Under the pieces are notes generated by a model. That model saw only the letters and a program-made list of their open reading frames with translations. It was not told where the DNA came from and ran no database searches. Position numbers and translations under genes: made by a program. DNA of 64,000 nt from Salarias fasciatus (lineage: Eukaryota > Chordata > Actinopteri > Blenniiformes > Blenniidae). Shown one piece after another: positions 40,266 through 50,055 of the stretch. The stretch is taken from NCBI RefSeq assembly GCF_902148845.1, contig NC_043746.1, positions 8,147,055 through 8,211,054 on the forward strand, given 5' to 3'. The stretch's first letter is position 1; every line of letters starts with the position of its first letter.

Positions 40266-42189
40266 CCTTAGGGCAAGTAAACTAATTAACTCTCTCCCAA
40301 TACCCAGGGATCCTGGTTAATCAATGTAAGACACTGAATAGGCAAAAATAAAGTAAATATAGAGAAACCTTTTTCACAGCAGATCATGAAGAGAAAGAGA
40401 AAGCCTCTCAGTTATAATTCCACACTGAGAGCACTTTCAGATGAGAGACAGCAGATGGCGATGCTGCACAAGGAACACAACAGAGATCCCTACATTTACT
40501 ATGACAACTCAAGAACTGCTTTTTACCAACAATGCTTATCAACTGAAGATATCTGATGTAATCTAAAACAACGCCTGTCAAAATAAGCACAAATCCAGTT
40601 ATATAGTAACATTTCCAAAATATGGCGCATCATCCAGGATTAGAATTCACACTGGTGTGGAGGAAAGCCGGCCAGATATCAGGCAGAACATGCTCTGAAG
40701 GAGGTGAGTAAGGTCAGGCGCTGCATCTCGCATCCTTATAAACCTCATCCTGAAGAGAGACATACACACAAACAACACAAACACACAAAAGGAAAGGCAA
40801 CGTAAGCTATACAGGGCTACAGATATATGAATGGCTGGTGGAGGGACAGCAGAGGACTCCATCGAGCACACTTCGACCTTCATACTGCTAATTCAAGTTA
40901 GTTTTTAACATCAAGGTCTGCAAAAAAGGCAACTTATAATACCTCGCGAATTACCCCAAAAAAACAAAGTTACAGTGAAAACGAAACTCCCATTATCTGG
41001 ATGTTGAAAGGTAACAAATCAGTGCGCTCCCTTGGAGTAAACTGAAAAGTTCACATCTTGCAGCACGCCTCGGGCAATGTGATGCTGACTTGTGCTGCGT
41101 CATTAGGTCCCTGTCATCTTTTTTTTGTGCTGTTGTGCGATAGAGGTTCCCCGGGGTGACGGAGATGATTACCCATCACGAAAAACACACATACTCACAC
41201 ACACACACACACACATCCAGTTGCCGCTCACTGATGCCACAGACCAGACTTCTGTGTTGTCTGCAGGCCCCCACGGGAATCTGACCAGATCAGAGCCCCG
41301 AGCTTGATGCGTTTGTTTTATTCCTTATCTTTATATGCTAATTTGTGTGCATGTGGTAGGTTCAGAATATTTTTAAGAAACCCAAAACAGATGCCATAAT
41401 TTTCACTACCTCAAAAGGTCATTGTTATGCAACTCTTATTTTGGCTCTATTCACTTGTACTTTTAGTTTCCTGTGTGTGAATTTTCCAAAACTGTGTCTT
41501 CCAGACTCACTGCACTACCTCCATTCTTTTCTTCATACCTCTGCTTCAGGTCAGACTGGGGGCTGCTGCTGCGGCTGCCGCTTCAATGCATCTTGGACTT
41601 TGAGAAACGCCAGCTTGTCAGGGTGGCCAACACAAACGATCAGATCACATTGTTTCAGATGGATTTGCACTGCAGAAAGAAAGCAAATATCTTGTTTCCC
41701 AACTGCCTCCGGTCTACATCTCCTATTATTACATTTCAGACTAAGGCAGCCTACAAAACAAAGTGTACTCTTATCCTCTCGCCCATTTTCTCTTGTTAAG
41801 CTCAAGTAGCTCTTGTGTTTTACTATGAAGGGGAAAGGCACATTTCTGTAAGAGCCAATATTAAGACCGATTCTGTTTCCCAACTTGGTAACACAAAGAC
41901 ATCAGTACAATTATACTCAGAGGGAAATTTCGTCGTTTAAATTCATTTACATGCACATACACAACCAGTCCGTTTCCTGTTCATAGGCATTTCTTTGCAT
42001 ACGAGAAAGATCAGGTGTCAGAGTACTTAACAGACCTCAAACTACCAGGTGTTACAGCGTTCAAATGAAGAGATTGTCAAAACTCAAACAAGTAGGAAGA
42101 TTACTATGACAAACTCTGCCCACAACTGTCCCCCATGGCAAAAGAGAAAGGCTGCAACATCAAGCAGCACATCAGTCGACTTGATGGAC

Positions 42190-42192
<3 letters not shown>

Positions 42193-42232
<40 letters not shown>
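42193..42232. repeat. (TG)20 microsatellite
   Basis: A perfect TG run of 40 bases. It accounts for the Cys-Val and Thr-His open frames here. Confidence 0.97.
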
Positions 42233-42235
<3 letters not shown>

Positions 42236-42487
42236 TCCTTCAGTTACTCCTATCTGTCCATCAGCAGAGCGCAATCTGACAGACATCGTGTGGCATCATG
42301 TAACTCTGGACTGCAGACATCCACCAGTAAGGCTAAGCTGGTGCATAATCTCCCGCTCTTACTTATCACATTTCACATCTAAGATTTCAATTTCATCATG
42401 TGCTTTGCATATTTGCAAATCAATCATCAACTTTTTTTTTGCAGCTGTGATTGACACTTTTGAAGGTGTAAAGTGAGTGGATGGAGA

Positions 42488-42613
42488 TCAACGGTCACCC
42501 ATACGTGCAAGCTGATCCAGGCATTTAGATAAGGAGTCCAGCCGTCTCAGGATGTCATCCAGATCCGTGCAAGCCGCAGCGGATTCTTCCGCTCCCTTGT
42601 CAGGGTTTTCCAT
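42488..42613 (-). CDS. Exon-like ORF downstream of syce3 (41 codons), possible alternative last exon
   Basis: On the minus strand a pyrimidine-rich acceptor ending ttttcag is followed at once by a 41-codon open frame, starting MENPDKGAEESAAACTDLDD and ending KCLDQLARMGDR before TGA. The second half looks like an amphipathic helix with heptad leucines. It lies 351 bases past the syce3 stop and beyond a poly(A) signal at 42,785. If entered in phase 0 from a weak internal donor in the last syce3 exon (after RCKAA), it would replace the acidic syce3 tail. It could instead be an exon of another small gene, or chance. I do not recognise the family. The composition and acceptor make it more exon-like than most frames in the window. 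Confidence 0.35.
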   Translation of the reverse strand: MENPDKGAEESAAACTDLDDILRRLDSLSKCLDQLARMGDR

Positions 42614-42784
42614 CTGAAAAACAATTCCAGGCAATCAAAAGCGGTTAATGAAAAATGTTTTTGTCATTGAAAACAATATGAATCTTAAATATAATATTCC
42701 ATGCTGTTCTAATCTGATGAAAAATGTCATCAGTACAACAGGTGTGTAGAAGAAAAAACTCATTCTTCAATCGCTTTCAATTAG

Positions 42785-42790
42785 TTTATT
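42785..42790 (-). terminator. Poly(A) signal of syce3 (minus strand)
   Basis: TTTATT on the plus strand is AATAAA on the minus strand. It lies about 175 bases past the syce3 stop codon at 42,964 and supports the 96-residue reading as a complete transcript. Confidence 0.65.
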
Positions 42791-42963
42791 TGAACCATCT
42801 CAAACAAACAAACAAACCAGAACACTTGAATTCCATCAAACAATAATAAACACAACAGGAACAGATCGGTGGCAATATTGGCAAGAACACCAAACAACTA
42901 CAATCAAATTTAACACCTCGTCTTCTCAGCGTGGTACTGGAGAATTGAAATCTCTGATAATCT

Positions 42964-43341
42964 TCACATTTCTGCAACAGTTGCTGAAGCAGGCTCGGGA
43001 TTGTTGTCCATGCCTGATTCCAGGTCCAAGTCTCCGCAGACAGCAGCTTTGCATCTCTGGTAGGCCTCCTGCAGCGCCTGCATGGCGGCGCCCAGCTCGG
43101 GACTGGTCCGCAGAGCCACCATGTCGTAGGCCATCCAGGTCAGCTGCACTGTTGGAGGGACGCACACCACGTTCGTCAGCACAGCAACCACACACTCCCC
43201 AGAGACAGACACCCCCCGCACAGTGAAGCACGTACCGGACATGTCCTCCACGCCTTCAGTTATTCTCTCCACATCTCTGTCCAGCTCCATCATGTCGATG
43301 TCGGGGCTCCGCGGGAGCTCAGCGGGAGACGAGTCTGACAT
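42964..43341 (-). CDS. syce3: Synaptonemal complex central element protein 3 (96 aa)
   Basis: Coding exons on the minus strand are 43,341-43,236 and 43,148-42,964, joined by GT-AG splicing in phase 1 across an 87-base intron that is itself open. The junction produces the SYCE3 hallmark: DMS-VQLTWMAYDMVALRTSPEL matches the mammalian ISVQATWMAYDMVVMRTNPTL pattern. An acidic N-terminal helix precedes it, and LQEAYQRCK follows. At 96 residues it is close to mammalian SYCE3 (88). SYCE3 builds the central element of the synaptonemal complex together with SYCE1/2 and SIX6OS1 and recruits them to SYCP1 during meiotic prophase. The ATG at 43,341 is chosen because an acceptor (tgtgtcag) lies just upstream at 43,369. 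A longer frame from 43,392 crosses that acceptor and is probably not used. The C-terminal end beyond CKAAV does not resemble mammalian SYCE3. Confidence 0.88.
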   Translation of the reverse strand: MSDSSPAELPRSPDIDMMELDRDVERITEGVEDMSGTCFTVRGVSVSGECVVAVLTNVVCVPPTVQLTWMAYDMVALRTSPELGAAMQALQEAYQRCKAAVCGDLDLESGMDNNPEPASATVAEM

Positions 43342-43660
43342 CGAGACGAGGCTTAACTCCCTGTTCACCTGACACAAGGCAGTTTCAGCCAATAAACGGA
43401 TACGAACTGATCACACGCTTTTTTTTTTGCACGATTCATTTTTCGTAAGGTGAATTTATTTTGACGAGCGTCGCGACGGTTTGACATCACCTAGATATTA
43501 GCATGCTAGCTTCTTTTGGAGTGATAGCTTCTACCAATTTAACGCGTTTCCAGGCAAAAGTAGTAGCAGCAAGGGAGTAAATGGAACTTATAACTGGAGC
43601 ACATTTTACTGTGTGATATTTAAAGACACAAAATATTAAAAACGTTCGACATAAACTCAC

Positions 43661-43715
43661 CTTGAGCTAACTGAATTTATCTGAAAGTGCAATCTCGCGA
43701 TATCTTGACAAATAA
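43661..43715 (-). promoter_or_regulatory. syce3 core promoter and non-coding first exon
   Basis: On the minus strand a strong donor, CTCAAG|gtgagt, lies at 43,661/43,660 and would splice to the acceptor at 43,369, giving a non-coding first exon. Just inside or upstream of it is TCTCGCGA (43,693-43,700), the core of the TCTCGCGAGA motif found in TATA-less promoters. The transcription start is not determined. Confidence 0.5.
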
Positions 43716-43734
43716 CACCGGGAGGCACGTGCAA

Positions 43735-45290
43735 TGTGTAAATGACGTCATTGTGAGATTTTTTTTCTGCATTTTATTGTATTTATCTCATTGAAACCAT
43801 ATTTGAAACACACGAAAATAATTGTGTTGGTTTATAATGTTTAGCCTTCTTTGAAAAAATGTGCGTATTATAAAAAATTCTAAATTTGTATTCTAAATTC
43901 CAAAAAATTCAGAGGGAAACACGGGTTTAAATCCCAACAGGATATGCATAAGACCTCAGATTTAGCCAGGTTTATTGGAAAAGTTCCGTTTGCATCATCT
44001 TTGAGCTCTTCATCACAAGCAGGTAATGGCAGTATCCTAAATTTAATCTTAGATTAATTACAAATTATTTTGCACGATCCTGTGTCTCCTTTACATAAAC
44101 TATGATTTCAATCTAAATGGAAGGGACATTAAAAGACACAGACTATGAAAGATGTGTCATAAACAAAAAGTTTCAAGAAGGACAAAAAAAAAAATCAAAA
44201 GGTGTGAAATAAAAAAAAAATTAAACAGCCAAGAGAAGAAGTTGATAAGAACAATTATTGGCTGAATTCAGCCAAACTACTCATTCATACTAGTAGAAGT
44301 TTCACCTGGAGGACTGCTTTTCAGTGGAAATCTCATCTAAAGTATGAAGCAAGCTCTTAACGATTCCCATGCCTAGTCGTTCTAATTTTATTGAAAAAAT
44401 GAAAACCATCTTTTTTTTTCAGACTAATCTCTCTTGAAATCCTGCTTCAGTAAAAAATGTATTCGGCTTTGTCATCTCTTCCACATATGAAAGAAAAAAG
44501 GTGACTCTGAGCACCCTCCAGAAATAGACAAAATTTAGATTTTATTTGAATACAGAACAATGACTGTGAAGTATTTTTCCCTCCAAACCATTTGTTTTAA
44601 TCATCCCAATACTAAAATACTTCTTTTTAAATTAGGTTATTATCAAGGTACCTGTACAATGTTACCAAGTCAATCATTTGCTGTATTCATTTTTGGGATT
44701 TTTACATGTGCTGAGTTTTTGCTATGTTATTGTTAGTTATATTCAAACTAAATTGTAAGAAGTCAGTTTAAAAAGAAAGTGTGCATTGAAAACTCATACC
44801 ACTTTTTTATTCAATCTAACAGAAATATTTAACAGAATATGATCACAGTCATCAAAAAATATCACTGATGACCGAAATCAATTAATGCTGGATTGACTCT
44901 TGGAATGGAAAATTCTTTAATTGAGAGCGAACAAAACCCCTGAGGGGAATGAACTAGCTGACAGCAGGAAAAAAAACTGAGAGAAAGCAGGGCCAGGTAC
45001 TCCTGAGAAAACAGCCAATCAAATTAGAGGTGGGCGTATCCAAGGAAAAAGATAAAGCAGGTATGACAGGTGACCTTTTGACATAAATGAAGGGCAAACA
45101 GACAACAGAGTAGTGTAGAGGAGTGGCCTGGCACTTGGAAGCTTACAAACAACCCCGTGGATGAGCTAAAGATTCACAAATAGACAGCAGACTGGATGAG
45201 AAAAAAGTTTCAGGCACTGAGAAGACACAAGAACGACCAGGGGGAAAGGTTGAGAAAGAGACCAAGAGGTGAGCTGGGAAGAAACCTGAG
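43735..45290. other. Intergenic region between syce3 and foxi1
   Basis: About 1.5 kb separates the divergently transcribed syce3 and foxi1. The left two thirds is very AT-rich. The last 300 bases are more mixed and should hold the foxi1 promoter and 5' UTR. No clear TATA box is seen. Confidence 0.5.
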
Positions 45291-45293
45291 AGA

Positions 45294-46572
45294 ATGTCTT
45301 CGTTCGAGGCCCAGGGCCAGTCTCCTCCTCGCTGCGGCCCACAGTTCCCGAGTCTGGGCCAGGAGCCCCCTGAGCTCAGCATGTACGGGGACTGTTACTA
45401 CCCTCCTCCCTCGCTACCGAGTCCTCAGCGCAACACGCCGACCTCCTACGACCTGAGCGACTACACCACCTCTTCAGCGAATCCTTACCTGTGGTTCAAC
45501 GGCTCCGGGATCAACACATCGCCTTATCTGACGACTACCGGCCCACCCGGTAATCCCGGCCCTCCTTTTGTCCCCCAGCACTACGGCATGCAGAGGCCTT
45601 ACCTGGGTCCAGCTGGAGCCGGCGGTCCAGGGGGAGAGCTGAACTGGTTCTCCCTCCCCTCACAAGAAGACTTGATGAAGTTGGTGAGGCCCCCTTATTC
45701 CTACTCTGCTCTCATTGCCATGGCAATCCATGGGGCGCCTGACAGGAGACTGACCCTGAGTCAGATTTACCAATACGTCGCTGATAACTTCCCCTTCTAC
45801 AACAAGAGTAAAGCGGGCTGGCAGAACTCCATCCGGCACAATCTGTCACTCAACGACTGCTTCAAAAAAGTTCCCAGAGACGAAGATGACCCAGGTAACA
45901 TTTTCATATGATTCTTTACTCTGTTTGCTTTTCTCAAGCAAGCAAGTGCTTCAAATCATTTTCAACTGAAAAACTATTTTGTGTGTTTTTCTAGGTAAGG
46001 GCAACTACTGGACCCTCGATCCAAACTGTGAGAAAATGTTTGACAATGGTAACTTTCGCCGCAAGAGGAAAAGGAAGTCTGATTCCCTGTCCGGTAGCGA
46101 CGCCAGTGCTGGGACTCCAGAGTCGGGTGACAGTGAGAGGGGCAGCCCCAAACACTCCGGCAACCCTCCCCTGAACATCTCCCCCACGGCGGACAGGATC
46201 CCCTCGCCCTCCTTGTCGGGACCCACGCCGTGCCTGAGCAGCTTCTTGTCTGAGATGTCTGGAGTCTCTGCTGGAGGGACAAGCGAGGTGGGAAGCGACG
46301 GGCTGAACAGGCCACTGCAGATCAATCTCTCCTTAGATGGGCCTCATAGACCCACACAACCAGCAAGCTTCAGCAGCTACTCCCCCAACTCAAGCGGCCC
46401 AGAGTGGGTACCCCAAGTCCCGGCTGCCCCCGTGCTCTCGTCCTCACCCACCAACTCTTCCCTCGGTTACACCAGCCCCATCCTCAGTCAGTACAGCAGC
46501 TCCAGTGGGCACTTCTACCCCACACTGAGCTCAACAGGAATCATCTACCATCGGGAGGGCACAGAGGTGTAA
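45294..46572 (+). CDS. foxi1: Forkhead box I1 transcription factor (392 aa, two exons)
   Basis: Exons 45,294-45,894 and 45,995-46,572 join in phase 1 across a 100-base intron, giving 392 residues (human FOXI1 is 378). The N-terminus [20 protein letters not shown] matches human FOXI1 closely (MSSF...SPPRC.PQFPS.GQEPPE), as does the C-terminus YHREGTEV. The forkhead domain spans about residues 131-228: [18 protein letters not shown], then recognition helix [20 protein letters not shown], then [15 protein letters not shown] and the basic nuclear-localising run RRKRKRK. The rest is Ser/Pro-rich, as expected for transactivation regions. The intron falls inside the forkhead domain between DDPG and KGNYW, the typical FoxI position. 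FOXI1 is a nuclear factor needed for otic placode, epibranchial and ionocyte development. Assignment is strong because both termini match FOXI1 rather than FOXI2 or FOXI3. Confidence 0.96.
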
Positions 46573-47029
46573 CAATAAGACATTAAAAGAGGAGAAGTCG
46601 TATTCGGAAAGACTGTTCACGGGAAGTCTCATCTATCTGCTTACTTCTGTTTATGAGAGGCTCTGTTGTGCGAGGCATTGCGAAGTGTGTGACAGAGACG
46701 GTTGAGATCGTTTGTAGCGTGAGACAGCAGAGTAGAACGGCTTTGATTCCCACAGAAACCGCTGAATCAGCTGCAGCAGACTCAGACTGCCACTGCCTGA
46801 AACCCCAGTCGCTCTCGCTATCAGATCCTCAGTCAGCTATTATTCTAACTAGCACTAACCTCTATCAGATCTGACTCATTATGAACAGATCCCAGATCTG
46901 ATGTGCTGACATCAGGCCATTCCACTCTGCTATCAGTGATTCTCTGACGGTATCACCCATACATCGCTCAGGCAGCACATTTAGAGCAGAGCTTGAATTA
47001 CATCTTTGTCTACATGCTGTGTGTGAAAG

Positions 47030-47035
47030 AATAAA
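47030..47035 (+). terminator. Proximal poly(A) signal of foxi1
   Basis: AATAAA lies 458 bases after the foxi1 stop. A second copy lies at 47,263, so two 3' UTR lengths are possible. Confidence 0.45.
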
Positions 47036-47262
47036 CAACAGAAAGTTACACCATCTCTTTTTTTGTGTGTGTGTGTTAAAACTAGAAAACTCTACTTAAC
47101 TTGGAATGTTACGTGTGACACACAGGTGGTGAGTGTGCTTTGTAAATACGTGTCTGTGTTGTGTAATGTTATACATGATTGTTGGTTTGCTGGTACAACT
47201 TTAAATTGGAAAATGGTTTCATAATGTACGGTATACGCTGTATGCATTGTGTTTTTGATATG

Positions 47263-47268
47263 AATAAA
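47263..47268 (+). terminator. Distal poly(A) signal of foxi1
   Basis: AATAAA lies 691 bases after the foxi1 stop in AT-rich DNA, and it is followed by TTTTAGAGTTACTGG and GTGG-type downstream sequence. Confidence 0.6.
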
Positions 47269-47345
47269 TGATTTTAGAGTTACTGGTGGTATTTTCTTGC
47301 TTAATTATTCATCAAGATGAATGAATCATACCTTCTTGAAAGCCA

Positions 47346-47361
47346 CCCCCCCCCCCCCCCC
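47346..47361. repeat. Poly(C) tract, 16 bases
   Basis: A homopolymer C run just after the foxi1 poly(A) region. Such runs are prone to sequencing length error. Confidence 0.95.
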
Positions 47362-48993
47362 ACTTCGAACACACGCAAGATGAAGAACAAAAATGTGAAT
47401 GAATGAAGTAGGAGAAAGACAAAGTGAGATGTAAGTACCTCTTGACAGAAAACTGTCCTGTCAGAAGAAGAGATGACCAGTAGCGTGGAACCTGCATGTG
47501 TGTGAAACCTGATCTGTGTGTGATGGATAGGTAACTGATTCTCTTCAACGTTGAAAATCCACATTCCCATGCTGCGCTTCTTCCTGACACTAAACACTTA
47601 AATCCCTCTTTGTCACACCATTACACACAGATAGTGCTGACTGGATGCATGCAGCTTTATTGGGGGGAAGGGGGCAACTGTAAAGATGCTGATGAGTGAA
47701 GCCGCGGCTAAATTAAACACAGTCACTCGGTTGCAGTTGAACCAATAAATCATTGCCACTGGATTAGTTCGGCATTACGTATTTAATCTTATTCAAACCA
47801 GCTCAACAAACGACAAGAAGAAGAAGAAAAAAAAGCACAGATTTAGTAAAATCAACAACTTCGGATAAAGGATTATTCAGCAAATAGCCATGTTTGTCTT
47901 AGTGTATTGTCAGTCATAAAGTGTTGTACAAAAGAAAAGGTAGAAACATAATTTGGGTTTATATATGCAGGAAATAAAATAAAGACAAAGTAAACAGTTG
48001 CATGAAATACAATATATTCAAATTACAAAGCTTTGGCAATATTTATGAAGTAATGTTGCATACAGAACAACAGATGTATTCAAGTAGTTGGTGGCAAATA
48101 ACATTATTATAGATTACATTCTCTATTCTGTCATATAAGCGTCTTGTTTCGTCTGACAGTGATTAAAAGAATTCATTTTTGCGTCGCGTTTCTCTCCTCA
48201 GTGGCGGGTCTCCGCAGAGGTTATCTAAATAAATACAAACCCTTTCATCAATGTCACCCTGAGGCTTTTATTTACCGGGAAACACAGGCAGCATGACAGA
48301 CATTTACACTAAACACAAAGACAAAAAGTGAGTGAAGAGAAGGACGTGCGCGTCAAATCCACTTCGAGTGGAATTCTGCATCCTGGCACAAATAACAAAG
48401 TGCATTTGTCGTAAGAGGTCAACCAGTCAAAGGTATTTGCATAACGGATTTTAAAACAAAGTGAGAAGACTCCACTTGGATGGATTATAAAGTCCTCCTT
48501 TATTAGTTCGCCTTACTGGCCTGCCTGATTTAACTGTGAGGAATGTCCTGCCTCACAGTCTCTCATAAACTGCAGAAGCCATTCAGGGAATCTCGACTGC
48601 CAAATTCATATGCAAATAGCATAACTCTTTCCTGCAGATACTCTCCCCTCACAGCGAACGAGAAGAGTCTGACAAAGGACAGAGGAAATTTTGAAGTAAA
48701 TATCAGACAGAGATGATGGGCCTAACTCATCACCCCTCATTGTTGAGGCACTGCAAACACAGCCGACCGTCTGTTTTTCCAACTTCACGTCATGTTCAGA
48801 CTAGCAGACGGAAGCTGTGGCATCGAGAATAGGGGAGGTCTCGTACGTGGGTCTATCCAGCAGGGGATCTGCCAACAGAAACATTATAGGGCTTTTGTCT
48901 CGCACTCTTCATTCACAGCAAGCACACATCACCTTCTGCTGTTTTACTCAGACAGTTTCAAACTGATGCAAATTTGTAACTGTTAATCACACC

Positions 48994-49574
48994 GTGGATG
49001 AGGATGACAAGTGGCAAGGGGGAGAGAGTGGAGCTCCAGATGGAGCTCCCCAGGTAAGAAACGGTAAAAACTTGAGGGATTTACCTTCCAGATTCCCTGA
49101 AACCAAACTCAATTTGCTTTTATTGAAACTCATAACACAATATCTCCCAGCATCTTGGGACTCCCCTTGTCTTTTGAATATTTTCTTTTTGTGAGCAGTT
49201 AACCCTCGTCACAATTACACTTGTCTGACTTGACAAAACATACAGTTATTATCTTTTTTTTTTTTCATTTTCCTTTTCTCTTTTACCTCCTGGCATTTCT
49301 TCTCATCTGCTTTCATTTTTTTCTGCAGATGAAAGCAATGCAGAGCAGCACGTCCACGTAAGATTCTTTCAGTTTGAGCGTCTATCTTTTACCTAATAGG
49401 GCAGAAAACGACTGCGCTTATAGCACAAAATTAAGCTGTCAGGTAAAGGCACTGACAACTAATCTACATATATTATAGGACTCTCTGGCTTTTCTCTGAT
49501 TCAGGGATATCCAGCACAACATACATCAATCACATGCAGCCCTGGCTATGGACCTTCCTTGCCTTAGGCAGTAG
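48994..49574 (+). other. Weak candidate three-exon transcript
   Basis: Three segments have good splice borders in one frame. 48,994-49,053 ends CCCCAG|gtaaga. 49,329-49,357 follows a T-rich tract ending ttctgcag and ends CCAC|gtaaga. 49,505-49,574 follows ctgattcag and ends in TAG. The joined frame stays open (for example DEDDKWQGGE, then MKAMQSSTST, then DIQHNIHQSH), but I recognise no family and see no convincing start. It could be a lncRNA or chance. Confidence 0.15.
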
Positions 49575-49667
49575 AATTATTGCTCAACAGAGTGATACGA
49601 TTAAAATCTATAAATCCTCGTCTCCACCTGCTGTGTGGAGTCCTTCACACACCTGTCGAACTAACGG

Positions 49668-49668
<1 letters not shown>

Positions 49669-49732
<64 letters not shown>

Positions 49733-49752
49733 TATGCGTGTGTGTGTGTGTG
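49669..49752. repeat. (CA)n followed by (TG)n, inverted dinucleotide pair
   Basis: About 31 AC units end at 49,731. After the short spacer TTATGCG, about 7-8 TG units follow (49,738-49,752). The two blocks are complementary and can pair as a hairpin. Confidence 0.95.
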
Positions 49753-50014
49753 CACAATGCAGGTCTTACAAGTGTGTGGTGTTTATAATATAAACTCAGA
49801 CAGAGGGCGATGATACTAGAGCTGTTACGCTTGACAGATTTGTGTGTGTAGGAACTGTCCTGATTATAGATTATTGCCGCCTCCCTGTGTGGCGGATTAA
49901 GCTTGGCAGCCAGTGAATGTGGAAAAGTTTATTCCCTCAAAGTGAAGAGATGCACCGCTTCACTTTCCTATCTGAGGAGAAAGGCAACCAACTGTCCTGG
50001 TACCAAATCAACCC

Positions 50015-50016
<2 letters not shown>

Positions 50017-50051
<35 letters not shown>

Positions 50052-50055
50052 ACGC
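50017..50055. repeat. (CA)n microsatellite
   Basis: A CA run of about 28 bases followed by an interrupted CACTCACACACGCACG extension. Confidence 0.92.

Larger units (their letters stand above)
36310..42480. other. Gene-free interval between the wnt8a pair and syce3
   Basis: About 6 kb with no coding exon I can support. It is AT-rich, with a C-rich tract at 40,231-40,265, a short CA run near 41,196 and a (TG)n run at 42,193-42,232. Open frames of up to about 120 codons (41,441-41,883, both strands) show no family motif. Base composition rises near 36,730-36,900 (GCTCCGCCCACC) without a gene that I can see. Confidence 0.55.

Noticed and set aside
41441-41883. Overlapping frames on both strands up to 122 codons, one preceded by a tttcag-like acceptor
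   Set aside because: There is no conserved motif in either direction and no partner exon. I judged it chance.
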